64,000 nucleotides of DNA from Cyathus striatus (GCA_025738555.1 JAOVFP010000002.1:2232001-2296000), one strand, 5' to 3'; counted from the stretch's first letter, positions 47,532 to 59,930 are shown. The notes: generated by a model not told the origin, from the letters alone. Numbers and translations: made by a program.

Positions 47532-47815
47532 TGTTGGAATGCAAAGAGTTGCTTATGCAATCCATGTGCTATTGATGTGCTGTATCATTATAGGCCAGCA
47601 CAATGTCACCTTCAAGGCCATTGACTTCATTTGTTTCTGTATTAGAAATTTTCATTTGTATTTAAGTTGATTAGAAAGCTTTTCTGCTCTCCTCAGTCAT
47701 CACCACTCTCTGTGAGAACTGAGGTGGGCATACTCTACTTAGATTTACTTATACACTTACTTACTTGTATTACCTCCTGTAGTATTCATATTATTCTATC
47801 ATTCAAACTATGCAA
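47532..47815 (+). repeat. Copia-type solo LTR
   Basis: Begins TGTTGGAATGCAAAGAGTTGC and contains TATTTAAGTTGATTAGAAAGC and CTCTCCTCAGTCATC, matching the organisation of the Copia 3' LTR in this window. No internal element sequence is adjacent. The end is set only approximately, at AACTATGCA. Confidence 0.5.
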
Positions 47816-48149
47816 TAAATAAAAGTGCTTATAAAGCTATAATAAGCATTTATTATTGTATGAGCTGAGCTTGTGATGTGCAATGAAATTGAGAAGTCCT
47901 AAGCTGGATTACCATACTTAAGTAAGGCTATGGTAACTTGGCTGTAACTTGATGCAATGGCTCTGTCATTGGTTGAGCTGAAGTATGTCCAGCCAAAGAG
48001 TTGTCAGCCAATCAAATTATTGGAAGAATGACGTGTTTCATGTGACTAATTCCACATCACAAACTCATTCAACTCATTCAGCTCATTTGACTTTCCCCTT
48101 GCTTTTCCCCTCTCTCTTCTTTCATTCCTTCACACTCTTACACTCTCAG

Positions 48150-48700
48150 TCATGCACTCTCGCTCCCTTAAACACACACTCTCACCCTCTTGGACATGCA
48201 CTCTTGCTCTCTTGGACATGCACTCTTGCTCTCTTGGACACACACTCTCACCCTCTCAGATACATACTCTTGCCCCCCTGGACATGCTCTATCAGTCTCT
48301 TGGACATGCCCTCTCACCCTCAGATACACACTCTCATCCTTGGACACACACTCTTGCCCTCTCAGACACATACTCTCACCCTCTCATTCTCTTGGACACA
48401 TACTCTTGCACTCTCAGACACACTCTCTTGGACACACTCATTCTTGAAATTTTAGATATACACCCTCTTGCTCTCTCAGACATGCCCTATCAAACACCAA
48501 ATCTTACTCTCTTGGACAAGCTCTCTCAGACATGCTCTCTCTAATGTTCTTTCTCGAACGTGCTCTCCTGAACACACTCTCAAACACACTCTCTCAGATA
48601 TTAATTCTCACTCTTTTTGACATGTGCTCTTATGCTTTCGCCCTCCTCTTGCAATCTCACTCTCACTCTTGCTCTTTTATGCTCTTTTGCTCTAGCTACT
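48150..48700. repeat. CTCTTGGACATGCACTCT-type tandem repeat
   Basis: Degenerate 22-30-bp units alternating CTCTTGGACA and CACACTCTCACC. Pyrimidine-rich frames through it (up to 156 residues) are not genes. From 48700 to 49450 I see only intergenic DNA. Confidence 0.7.
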
Positions 48701-49451
48701 GTCTCTTCATTCACTCCTGGTGCTGTTTACCTCTACTGCTTCCTCTTGAGTTTTGTAATTGATGGCTGAGTGTATAGTATAGTGATAGTTACTACCTAGA
48801 CTATACTATGTTTATGTATTGTATGTGTTTAATAGAATGCTTCTACCCTCTATCCTATGACTGAAATAATGCAAGCATATTGTGAGCAGTATTATGAGCT
48901 AATAGAGAACTAATGAGTGAAACTGAATCACTAATTTGAATCAAAACTTACCTATAACATCCTAATTGTGAGCTAATGTCTGCCTAATTTTTCGGAATAA
49001 GTAGGGGACCTCAGCTAATTCGCCTAAAATGCCTTATAAGACTTATTTAGACTAAACTATCCATAAATCGGCTTATCTTACTCTTAATTTCAGCTAAATT
49101 GGCTAAATTTGTGATGTGGGAATTTGCTGATGAAAGCTATGTCTACTTAAATTATATATAGGTAGTGGGCTTTGCTGCTTGCCGGCCCTACTTCTTGATA
49201 TTCTAAATTTGAACAGTGCAACTTATTTTGCAACTCACTTTGCAACTGTACCTGGAGTATCTAATACCATCAGTTGGCTTTACATCACCCTGGTAAAAGC
49301 AGTACTTTCCATGCGTGGACATTTGGTATGAGACTAGGAACACATCACCATATTTGACAGGCCATTACCAACAAAAAGTAAACTACCAGTCCAAAGTCCA
49401 AGAAACAAGTGACAATTAACATTCAAAGAAAATGCACTTTATCTCAATGAA

Positions 49452-51197
49452 TTATTGTGGGGCAGGCGTAGCTCCAGCAAAAGGTGGCTCAAACCTTACC
49501 CTCTCAAATCCTTTCCCATTCTCCCTACACGTGTTAGCAGGGAACACGGAAACGGTAGGCAATGCATGGCAGTTTGACAAGGGTGTGGCTGGGTGCACAG
49601 AGGGTGTTGGTGAGATGCCTTGGTGCCATGTACTGGTGCCGTATACATCCATAGGGAGGCTGTTGACACATTAGTATAACGAATGAAGGGAAAGGGGAGG
49701 GGGGAGAATGCACTCATCATCCCCATCACAATTCTTGAATACACCTGTGTCGTAGTTAGCTGGCATGTTCTATCAAGTCAAAGAGATCAGTCAATGTTTT
49801 TATAAACTTAAAGGAAAAGACATACCCAGAAACACCCCATCTCGTCGAAAATATGGTTGCACAGGCTCGTAGCCTTAGGCTCAACACAAGCACAGAAACA
49901 GAACTCAGTATTGGAGATAAAGCTCATCCATTCATGGTACTGCTGTGCATTGCCGAACAAATTTCCAAATACCAAACCACCAACTACACTCTGATCAGTA
50001 CACCCTCATCTTATTAGAAGTAGAAAACGTACTAGGATTTCCCTTGCCTACACATGCACAAATACACTCATCAGCTCTTTTCCCATTCATACAATTACAA
50101 CAAAAATGCACCATCAGCACCACGATTATCCAACTCCCCACCCTCATCCCCCTTGGGGATATTAATCTTAGTAAAGTCACCTATGCCCGTAACCTGTACA
50201 TAATCGGGTGTTTTGACGAAATGCACGCCTTTGAGTGTGCCGTTGGGGATGGTGCACGCCCTGCATCTGGATTTAGTGCACCATGCTACTTCTTCGCGCT
50301 CTGTGTTGCCTATTGTTCCAGGGGATGCTGCAGCCGTACCACGTGTTAGGATCTGAAATGTAGACTGTCAACTGATGAGAAGGAAGGACACACGTGGTGC
50401 CCAGAGACAGAAATCATCTGCCGAGCTGTATACCATATCAGTCACATTTAAAGTTAAGAGGAAGGAGGACGGACTTGATCCAAGCAGTTTGACAGTTTGA
50501 CGACGAGCTACTCCCACTTCCGCATGCATTCATACCGAATTGCTCTGTCTGCGATGTACCGGGGAGTTGAGAGGCCATATATCCCGTGTTCCAGATCTGG
50601 TTGGGATTATCCCCCGAGCAAGTCCACATTTGTACCTACACCAACCATCATTAACACACCATCAACCACCAAAAAGCACATATATAATATACACACCCGA
50701 TTCCCATCACTCAAATTCCCATTCGTCAAATCCAAACACTTGCCATGGTTCATCCATGCAAGATGATTATCCCCCATATAATAAAACTGCTGATTCATAT
50801 TCCCACTTGCACATTGCCAAATTTGTAACTTTACGCCATTGACATTTTGTCCATTTACAATGTCGAGGCACATGGACCCACTGAAGAGGGTTAGGCATCT
50901 GCCTGAGAATGTGAATTTTTGGGAGGAGGCGCCAGTGCATGTTTGGATTGTAATGGGGGAGCCATTGGAGTTTGTGCTTGTTGTTAGGCATTTTCCTGGG
51001 GTGGTGGGTTAGTATGGAGAGGAGGAAGAGGGGAGGGTGAGTACCATTGCTTAGGATGGGTTGGATGAGTAGTTCGCCTATGAATCTGTATATGCATAAG
51101 TACAAAAGGAAGAGGGGAGAGGGGCAGAGACATACAGAGGCATCTGAGCGGCCACATATGCCACTAGAATAACAATAGACAGAATATTCCTCATCAT
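49452..51197 (-). CDS. Secreted ricin-B-type (CBM13) lectin with conserved basidiomycete C-terminal domain
   Basis: Ten exons give 1248 nt (415 residues plus TAA): 51197-51136, 51085-51045, 50995-50697, 50635-50475, 50425-50394, 50327-50112, 50047-50033, 49983-49826, 49769-49714, 49659-49452. All introns are GT-AG and the total is a multiple of three with no internal stop. The protein opens MMRNILSIVILVAYVAAQ, a signal peptide. Next comes a beta-trefoil sugar-binding region with repeated Q-x-W-type blocks (LQIWQCASGNMNQQFYY, CLDLTNG, MWTCSGDNPNQIWN). A Cys-rich extracellular domain follows (FCLWAP, GNTEREEVAWCTKS, FVKTPDYVQVTGIGDFTKI, EWMSFISNTEFCFCACV, CDGDDD), then a Ser/Pro tail with TWHQG. 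It is probably a cell-surface or secreted carbohydrate-binding protein; this is a lectin fold only, with no toxin catalytic chain. The start could also be the next Met at 51194. Confidence 0.85.
50033..50047 (-). other. 15-nt microexon of the lectin gene
   Basis: Five codons' worth of sequence, bounded by TGTAG and GTACG. It is needed to keep the GKGNP-IGGLVFG motif and the frame; without it exons 6 and 8 are out of phase. Confidence 0.65.
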
Positions 51198-51327
51198 CTT
51201 CAAGTGTCTTGTTATCAAAAGAGTGTGTGTTAAGTTTTGCGAAACTTCAAAAACCCAAGCAAGGCAAAGAAAGGAGAGAAAAATCTGTCTTGAGGAATAG
51301 AGCAGATAGGAAGAACCTCCAATCTCC

Positions 51328-51335
51328 ACTCATCA
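51328..51335. other. 8-bp target-site duplication, left copy
   Basis: ACTCATCA, repeated at 60415-60422; defines the ends of the 9.08-kb KDZ element. Confidence 0.95.
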
Positions 51336-51920
51336 CAGTAATTTACACTCCCCCGGGAGGTCTGTACAGATCCGCACAGATCCGTGAGGATACCATACAG
51401 AATTTATATAGTGGCTATTATTATTATTAGGGGTGATGATTCTGCACAGATTCCATACATATTCTGCATGGATCCTGTGTGGATTTATGCAGAATCTGTA
51501 AGATGTGTTTAATACCTTAATTTTCCAGTAATTTACACTCCCCCTGGGAGTCTGTGCAGATTCCATGCAGAATCAGTTTTGGTCTGTACAGATGCAAATT
51601 TCTGTGTGGATTCTGCACAGATTCTGCACAGAATCAGTATTGATCTGTACAGATGTAAAAATTCTGTATGGATTCCACACAGATTCTGCATGTATCCATA
51701 CAGAATCCACATAGTTTTAAGTAGTAATAATATTTCACAGATTCTGTGCAGATTCTATGAAGACTTTTAATTTATAGAACTTATAGTGCAATCACCTACA
51801 TATTTTAGTTGTTTAAAGTAACTCCTGCTCTCAAAGCTATTTAAAATAGTGTGGTAATTGTTAATTCATAATCATTTCTACATATACTTGGCTAATATAT
51901 AAAAACATGACTTTATTTAT

Positions 51921-54212
51921 TTAGAGGACTATATCTTCAGCTGGAAAGTCATCATCCTCCTCTGCTACATTTTCTTCCACTTCCAACCCATTAGCTTCCT
52001 GTTTTCTTCTTCTTTCTTGTCTATCTATAACATGTTTACTGTAATAAAACAACATGGTATGCAAAAACCAATCAAAATTGCTTGGAGTCATTTTTTTTAG
52101 ACTAGATTCAAAGCCACCAAGCCAAGCATTGAGCTGTTCACATGCCTATGACAAGTAGTAGTTTATGAATATTTTTAAATAATTATAATATGAATCTCAC
52201 CTGTGTATTAAAAGCCCTCTTCAAATATGGATTTCCATTATTGTCAAAATCAGTTATAACTAGATTTGGAGCAGATCCATCTAGTGGTGCTGGATTGCAA
52301 AATATTCTGCAGAGAAAGTCTTTAACTCTGTGATTTGTATAATGATAGCTATCTACACTAAGTCTTGTAGTTTTTTTCCAGGTTTCCCATTGCTCTCTTC
52401 TTGCATCATTAAGAAGATATCTTAGTACCAAACATGCCTTATCAATGCATACATAGTCTGGCCTGGATTCTTCAGTAGGATATACTTCCTCCAAAAATTT
52501 CATAATATTGTATGGTGATTCTGCCCCTCAAATTTTGTCCAGGCAATAACAACACCACAAGGTGCACATATTGTTTCCACACAGTAGAATTTACCTGGAG
52601 TAAAGTAATTCTTTGTTTTATTATTAGTTGACTGTTGTTGATCATCATGTGGCTGAACATTTCTTGGTCTAACTGTATTCCATGGGAGTTGTTCTCCTGG
52701 ACGCTGAAGCATTCTTCTTACACCTGCATGATGAGAAGTGTTGCGAGTGGATTGAAACCTCCTCCACTCTTCTTGGTGATTATTGCAAGCTTGGGTACCC
52801 TGCTTTTTCATGTTAGTGCACCCTTGAACACGACAACATGCACCATAAAAGGTTTCATGTACTTCACAGAAAATTCCTCCACGTGCATTATGTAACTCAC
52901 TTGTACACTCTTCAAATGCACAATGTGTTGGACCCATCATGATACCATCCAATACAACCATTTTGACAGGGGCATATTCATTCTCATTTGTTGCTGTATT
53001 GTCACTTTCAATATCTGCTACTGCTCTTTGTACATTTACAGAATTCATATCCTCCTGTGTACTTTCAGATTGTACAAGATCAGGAACTGCTCCATTTTCA
53101 TCAACTCCTACCACACCAGCAGAGTCAATATCTGATATTGCATTAGATCTACTTCTATAAGCATGTGTGCACTCAGAACATGTATGCTTATCAGCAGATC
53201 AAATAATTACATTATCACCAAGTAAAGAAAATGCTTCACATGTAAGATTATCAATTGAAAGACCATCTTCAACTTCCAAATTTATATCTCTTGAAGAGGC
53301 CAAAGCTCTAACAGTTTCTTGAATATATGCTTGCCAAACATGTCTGCAGGTGATGCTGTGTTCATCAGAAAAGCTATTGTTCCAAAACTCTGTATAAGCA
53401 GCAGCTGATGCATGAAAGCTATAAATTGCATTTACAGCTGCATTGGAAAATGTTCTGTCTACCCAAACTGACTGTCCTACTTTAATGTACTTTGCAGAAT
53501 TGAGGTACACTCAAGTACTCTTTCAATTTGGAATTGAAACTTTTTCTCTGTCAGCTGAGTATTGTGTTTTGCATCTTTTGCATACTCCTGTGAGTACTTG
53601 AACATTTTTTATAGTTTCAGTACCCCGAATTAAAGTAACATGAGGTATGTCCTGTGCATCTGTTGATAAGTGTAATGCCAATGAGGGGCATGTATTTGTT
53701 ACACATATAGAAGTTACAGGGCAAATAACAAATGCTGGTGAAATCTCTTTATGAGATACTACTTTTAAATTTCCTTTAAATCTTCCAGATGATGCAATTG
53801 GATTAAGCTTTAGAGTCTTCATCAAGTTATCTAAGCTCAATGCCAAAATTGTATCCCTTTCATCATTAGGCTCATCTTTAAATAATTTGTTACATCTCTC
53901 TCCAAGATGAACTTGCAATGCTCTAGATAAAGTGAGCATCCAAGCAGTCATTTGTACATTATTCTTCTCTGGATATCTAGGATTGAATTGCCTTGCATGA
54001 AGACTTAATAGATCACTGTTGTGTGTAACTGTAAATAGTATTACCAATGCTGTTGATAGGGAAATTTCTGAGCTATAATTACTACTGATAAATTTGCTGA
54101 AAGTTTTAAATGAAATGTCAGGGAAGGGCTGCATGTTTGCTGAAACTCCTGGCAATATCATTAAAATAACTGTGGTTATACTTCCATATTGTATCCAATT
54201 ATTAAGTCTCAA
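51921..54212 (-). pseudogene. KDZ-family transposase with CxC5 and CxC6 cysteine clusters
   Basis: Start ATG at 54212; terminal exon 52145-51921, joined over intron 52146-52200 (GTGAGATTC ... TTGTCATAG) after AFNTQ. N-terminal helical region; CxC5-like block (VICPVTSICVTNTCPSL, LTGVCKRCKTQYSADREK); WVDRTFSNAAVNAIYSF; linker; CxC6-like block (GPTHCAFEECTSEL, CRVQGCTNMKKQGTQAC); transposase core (FYCVETICAPCGVVIAW, YVCIDKACLVLR, SVDSYHYTNHR, CNPAPLDGSAPN, CEQLNAWLGGFES). It catalyses cut-and-paste transposition. Lesions: TGA at 53523-53525, 53511-53513 and 53199-53201, and a frameshift near 52535. It shares its layout with the 29.7-kb copy but is much more complete. Confidence 0.9.
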
Positions 54213-54402
54213 AAGTGTGGTGGATGAGAGTGAATTCCATTAGCATGGAACATCCAGTTACAAGATTATACAGAACACATTTTTTATGGAGGAAAAAATG
54301 TACAAGGATTTGACATATGAAATAGAGTACAGAGATTTCAAATTTTATACTACATTGAAAGATTGGAGACATCAAAAAAGAGAAATTAAAACCAAAATCA
54401 AC

Positions 54403-56612
54403 TTACTCTTTGGCCCCCTTTTTAGTTGTCTTCTTAACTTCCAAAACTTTTCCTTTTCCTTTACTTTTACCCTTACCCTTACCCTTCTCATTCTCTTTCT
54501 GTTTTCCTTTCCCCTTCTCCTTTGTTTTATCACTCTTCTTCTTTCTCATCATCATTTCCTTCTCTTCCTCATTATCAGTATCATCCTCCTCATCACTCTC
54601 CTCACTCTCCTCACTACTCTCACTATCTTCTTTATCTTCCACTTTCTTCTTAATTTTATCTTTTCCCTTTCCCTTAACTTTCTTCCTTACTGCTTGGTCT
54701 GGATCAAGTGTCCCTCCATTGTTATAAAACATCTTAAGATCTTCAAATGTATATTTTTGAGTCTTTTCATACCCCCATGCTTCCAAATCAGATGGAGCAT
54801 TATCCCCTCCCTGCATCCATTTCATCAACAAAGGATAATCAGAAAGTTTTGGAAAGAGTTTTGTATGGTTGGACTGAAAGTATGAATAGGACAAGAAAAT
54901 GTCAACAATTGCCTTCTTATTTGGATGTTTTCCTTCCCATTGGTTGTTCATTACCATTGAGTTATAAATATCTAAATATTTGAGAGTGACCAAGTATTTC
55001 TGATATTGACCTCTGACTCCATCCTTATAGGTGCAATTAACCTCATCTGAACAAATACCAAGTCGAGCAGTAATTGTTTGGGACTCAGCATTTAGTTCGT
55101 TACAACAGGTGGAGCTATAGAAACAGATCTATGGCTTGTAGAAAGTGACGCAGAGCAAGATGGACCTGTAACTGCTAGTGAACCTTGTTGAGCTGAAGGA
55201 CGAAATGAAGACTATTTATATAGTTGAGTTTGAGACTACAAATATGAATAAAATACACTTACACATAATACATGTAAAACATAATTTTCTGTCTGAATCC
55301 ATATAAAATCCTCATTGTCATCAATAGCACACTCATAGCTACCTAAAAGGCACCAATGTGGACTGTCATTGTCAACAATAAAGAACCATTGCTCAGATTC
55401 CATGATAGGACTATATTTCTTAGCTAATCCTTTCAGAACAGGCTGCATTGAATTTACTGACACTGGAACTTTAATAAATGTCATTGATTTCATATTTGAA
55501 ATGTAAAGGTATACAATTCCTTTTACATGTTCCAAATAGCCTGACTCCTTCTCAATGTCCTCAAAGTCAGCAATATTATATGCATTTCCCTGGGCATGAT
55601 GATGCATGAATCCACCTTGATATCATGTTATTATTTTATTATCTATATAAGAAAAATACTTACCAGTTACACGAGAAGATCCTTGTAAATTATAGATGTC
55701 TTTTTTTGGTGGAGATTCCATGTGAATATCACCTGCATGGTCACCTTTACTTTTCATAGAAATCTGAATCTCACTGTTCTCACTGTTCTTTTTGCTTATA
55801 GCCCCTTTCTTTGGTGGGGATGTCATATAAACATCCACATTATCACCTGTTCTCCCACCAGAAGGTTGATCCACCTCAGAATGGATGTTCTCTCCACTCT
55901 GGTTATGGATATTCTCACTGCTCTGTATGTGAACTTCTTTTCCACTTTTTTGGTGAGTGCTCTCACTGCCCTTGTTGTGAATGTTATCTTCTCTGTTCTT
56001 ATTGAGAGTGCTCTCTCCACTCTTATTCTCTCCACTATAGCTGTGAGTGTTCTCACTGCTCTGGTTGTGATTATCCTCTTTACTTTGGTTGACAGTATCT
56101 TCTTCTTCAAACTTATTGTCACTGTCATTATTGGAGGAATTGACACTGCTCTTATTTGGAGTATTCTCTTTGCTTTGATTGGTAGTATCTTCTTCCGCAA
56201 ATTCATTCTCACTTTCAGTAGATTTATCTTTTTCTCCAGACTTGTCCTTGCTTTCAGTAGATTTATCTTCTTCTCCAGACTCATCCTCACTTTCAGCAGA
56301 TTTATCTTCTTCTCTAGACTCATCCTCTCTTTCAGAAGATTTATCTTCTCCAGACTCATCCTCACTTTCAACAGATTTATCTTCTTCTCCAGACTCATCC
56401 TCACTTTCAGTAGATTCAGTTTCTTGTATCTCAGAGTGACGAATACAGCCACTAGTAGCACCCAGAGTCTGGGTAGCAGGAACTATGCTGATAGCAGCAT
56501 TACGGATTCGCTTAGGAGGTGCAACAGATGTTCCATCATCAATGATGTTCTGTTCAGCATTGGTTAATTTCACTGGTGGAGCAGCCTGAGAGTCTTCAGC
56601 AATACATTGCAT
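54403..56612 (-). CDS. Second gene of the KDZ element: acidic-repeat / lysine-rich protein
   Basis: A spliced minus-strand gene. N-terminal exon down to 55664 (GTAAGTATT donor), middle exon 55615-55263, C-terminal exon from about 55190 to the stop at 54403. The N-terminus is low complexity: about seven copies of an ESEDESGEEDKS-type repeat, then Asn/Ser repeats and a PPKKG motif twice. The middle exon looks folded (GYLEHVKGIVYLYISNMKS, WFFIVDNDSPHWCLLGSYEC). The C-terminus has a helical region (QYQKYLVTLKYLDIYNSM, DYPLLMKWMQG) and a Ser/Glu then Lys/Gly tail. Acidic plus basic low complexity suggests a chromatin or nucleic-acid partner, but function is inferred only from sitting beside the transposase. 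Start taken at MQCIAED (56612); an upstream exon is possible. Confidence 0.6.
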
Positions 56613-56699
56613 TGCAGATTTACTTAGAAATAAAAAATGAATAAAAAATAATTTTACAAGTGAGTTATTACACACCGTCCTTTTCCTCTGTCACGAAAA

Positions 56700-57745
56700 T
56701 ACAATTTGCATTGTAAGGCCTTAAGCCTTTATTCCCACCAAAATAAATTGTGAGATGATTTTAAGGCAGTAGCGAAGACCTTACAATGTGCTTACAAGCC
56801 ATTTTAAGAACCAGACCGGCACCCAAGGCCTTATGTGAAATGTGGGTGCGATGTGATTGATTGTAGAGTGCTCTAAATATTAAGCATGAATTTCAAGGCA
56901 GCCTCAATATTGTGCAATTATTATAGGATCTTGCAACAGGTACAAAAATTAACTTCTAATATAGGTACATTTAATGTATACTATACACCATCTGTGCTGT
57001 AGCGCACTCAAAGAACATGATTTGCAATTAATATACCAAATATAAGAAAATTTATACATCCCATTAAATAAATTAGTGACAAGATCGGAACAAGTTCCAG
57101 GTTGTAAGAGGTGACAGGTGGAAGTGTGGGCGAAATGTGGGCCTGTCCAGCTTAGTCCGGGTGAGGCCACGCTCAGTTCCGAAACTTAGGGGTAGTCTGT
57201 GCCGAGACTGCGCAAGACCCGGTACAGGCTGACTAAACTATGCTTCTAAAAGGTATAAAAACGCTGCGCCATTGCTTGTTTGTGCGGCTTCAAGCCTTGA
57301 GGTAAGGAGTAAGTAGAGTTAGATAAGGTAAGTCAAACGTCTTGGTAAGTCATAGTAATAATCATACTGCTAACTAATTGACCCAGTTGCATTCTGCGTG
57401 AGCGTTTATAATATAGACTGCTTGTTAACATTAGTATACACTGTAGATACAGATACATATGATAATATCATTTCATTGTAGAAATCAACGAATATTCTTT
57501 CATTTGGATGTATTCAGTAACAGTTTGCTTATTTTTCTGAATCATCTATTATGCTCCATTATAAGCAATGTGATGGTGTGCTTTTCTTGTAAGACTGCAC
57601 AGTAACTCTTACATGTCCTTTACATACCCGGGCTGCCTATATTGCATTATAAGGCTCTCAGCCATACCTTATAACACATCCTATAATTATGTGTTCAACA
57701 ATTTGCCTTGTAGGTCGGCCTCTGCCTTAAGCCCTTAAGATGCCT
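56700..57745. other. Non-coding interior of KDZ element with promoter-like segment
   Basis: GC-richer stretch at 57080-57300 includes TATAAAAACGCTGCG (57253-57267) followed by GAGGTAAGGAGTAAG, which reads like a TATA box and a spliced leader on the plus strand, although no plus-strand gene follows. CTTAAG-rich segments occur near 56715 and 57730. Confidence 0.3.
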
Positions 57746-57746
57746 C

Positions 57747-57990
57747 TTAATCCATTGCATGGCAAACTAAACTTTTGTGACATCCTTTTCCCTTTTTCCC
57801 TTTCTTCTTCTGAGTATCATTCCCCTGAGTATCATTCCCCCCCTGTCCTTCATCCACATTACCCCCCTTTCTACCCTTCTTTTTGGCAGGATGTGTGGCA
57901 GGATCAGTGGATGAAATAGTATGCTTGCGAGCATTTGTTTTATTAGCATTGTCCTTGGTGGATTGGTTGCGAGCAGATCTGCAAGGTGGC
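57747..57990 (-). CDS. Short Lys/Gly-rich frame, possible first exon of the second KDZ gene
   Basis: Starts MPPCRSARNQSTKDNANKTN and ends in repeated KKGKKGKG; basic, hydrophilic, nuclear-looking. Either a small protein or the 5' exon of the gene at 54.4-56.6 kb across a long intron; I cannot identify the donor with confidence. Confidence 0.35.
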
Positions 57991-58109
57991 ATGGTATGTA
58001 GTGGTGACAAATGTTAAGTGTTGGTATGGGTGGATGTGTAGGGATGTGTAACTGATGGTGGTTCAGATAAGAAAGGGGCATGAGGCATGCACAGACCTAA
58101 AGGCAAGAT

Positions 58110-58420
58110 TCACACTGTTTATTTTTAATCCTGTCTGTGTGACTTCACAGCTTATCTATAAAAGTAAGTGAATGTTCACATCATCTATTTTTAATCCTGT
58201 CTGTGTGACAATCACAATGTTTATAATTTAAGGAAAGGGTATGAGAGAATAGTGTAAGCGATCACAAGGAACTTAATGTGAGATCACCTCATTGCACCAA
58301 TCTATTCTCATCTCATTGCATCAATCAATTCTTGCCCCATTGAACCAATAAATTCTCACTCCATTACATCAATCAATTCTCGCCTCCCTGCATCAATCAA
58401 TTCTCACCTCATTGCTAACA
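58110..58420. repeat. Direct repeats in KDZ element
   Basis: TTTTTAATCCTGTCTGTGTG occurs at about 58120 and 58188. Then about five units of a 27-bp repeat (CATCAATCAATTCTCRCCTC) between 58283 and 58412. Confidence 0.6.
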
Positions 58421-58629
58421 CTTTTTTGTGTTCTTACTTTGGAATGGATTTTATGTTCAGAAAATTATATATTTGTTTATCTAAAATGTACATGTGTGCT
58501 GTATTCTAATATATACTATAATACACTAAGCACTTCTCCCTTATCTTCTTAACCCACTCTTCCTACCCCCCTCACTCATATTGCCACCCATCACTCATCA
58601 CCCTATTCTTAACCATTCCCTCCTATCCC

Positions 58630-59930
58630 ATCATTGTGTACATTGGCAGTATCAACACACACGAGTCGATGGTACACCTATGCATAAGGTGTGGCCCTGG
58701 CGTGCAGAAGGAGGAGTGGGAGGGGGAGAGTGATGGTGAAGCAAGGCGATGGTGGAGGGGGTGGGGAAGCCATGGTGCATATGCCATGTCAATGCATGTA
58801 TGTCGATGCTGCACCTATATGTAGGCGTGGCCTTGGCTTGCAGAAGGCGGAGGGGGAGGGGGAGAGCAGAGGCAAGGCAAGGCAAGGGTGGAAGTAGTGA
58901 TGCCACGTCAATGCACGCATATAGGCACACGTTATGCGTAGGGCATGGCCTGGGCTTGCAGAAGGAGGAGCGAAGAGGGAGGGGTGAAGGTGGGAGTGGA
59001 GGGGGCTCGGATGCCATGTCGACAGGCCTATGTGCCTGTGCTTGCAAGGGGGGGGGGGCGAGGGGGCGAGGGTGGAAGAGGTGCAGATGCCATGTCAATG
59101 CACACACATAAGCATACGTCAATGATATGCCTATGTGTAGGGGGGGTGGTGTAGCACGGGGAGGGAGGAGAGAGGAAGGGCTGGACAACACGACGCCATT
59201 CATGCCAGCGGTGTCGCCATCTTCTGACGCTGCAGCACAGTCAGTTAGCAAACCCCACCACAGATGAAAGGGGGGGAAACGGGGGGAGGAGAGAAGACAG
59301 GAGGGGGGGCTGAGTGATGTGGGCAATGGTGGTGTCGACACTGTCCTTGCCATGGTGCCGCCATCCCCATGATGCAGGGAGAAGGGGCTGGAGGGGTCTG
59401 GAGGACATGGCGTCACTGCCACCATGCTGCAGGGGGGGGAGGTGGGAGGAGGGAGGGGTGTGCGGCGGTCGCAATGCAGGGGAGGTGGGTGGTGGGACAA
59501 TGTGGTGTTGCACATTGAGGCCAGGGAAATGTTGAGGTGGGAAGAGCTTGCATCGTTGTTTTGACGCAGCAGCATGAAGGGGCAGCTGCATGGGTGGTGG
59601 TTGAGATGAGAGAGCCTGGTGATGGCCGTCGAGCGAGAGCTAGGGCATCTACAAGACCATAGACGACACTGTGGGAAGGTCAGATAGCAGGGGATGGCGA
59701 AGTGAGTGGAGGAAGGGGCGTACCTGGTGACAGGCGACGTGGCATCAGTCTTGAGGGTGACACTGAGGCAGGGGACACATTGAGGCAAGGGACACGTTGA
59801 GGCAAGGGAAACATTGAGGTGGGGGAAATGTTGAGGTGGGGGAAATGTTGAGGTGGGAAGAGTGAAGAGGAGGGGAAGAGCAAAGAGGAGGGGAAGAGCA
59901 AAGAGGAGGGGGAGTGTTGACAGTGGGAAT
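58630..59930. repeat. GC-rich, G-strand-biased repeat block inside KDZ element
   Basis: Tandem units of roughly 105-120 bp with common parts GGCCTTGGCTTGCAGAAGG and CATGTCAATGCA, about five between 58660 and 59160. It is strongly G-rich on the plus strand (runs of 6-9 G) and CpG-containing. 59750-59930 has shorter repeats (GAGGTGGGGGAAATGTT, GGGAAGAGCAAAGAGGAG). The 435-residue minus frame through it is Pro/Leu/Ser low complexity and not a credible gene. Confidence 0.6.

Noticed and set aside
48150..48700. Coding frames in CTCTTGGACA repeats
   Set aside because: Tandem repeat with open frames on both strands and no domain.
8828..54212. TGA reassigned as Arg or Trp (alternative genetic code)
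   Set aside because: TGA interruptions appear in mobile elements and already damaged genes only; the intact lectin and TPR genes use TGG and CGN normally and have no internal TGA. CpG decay explains the pattern.
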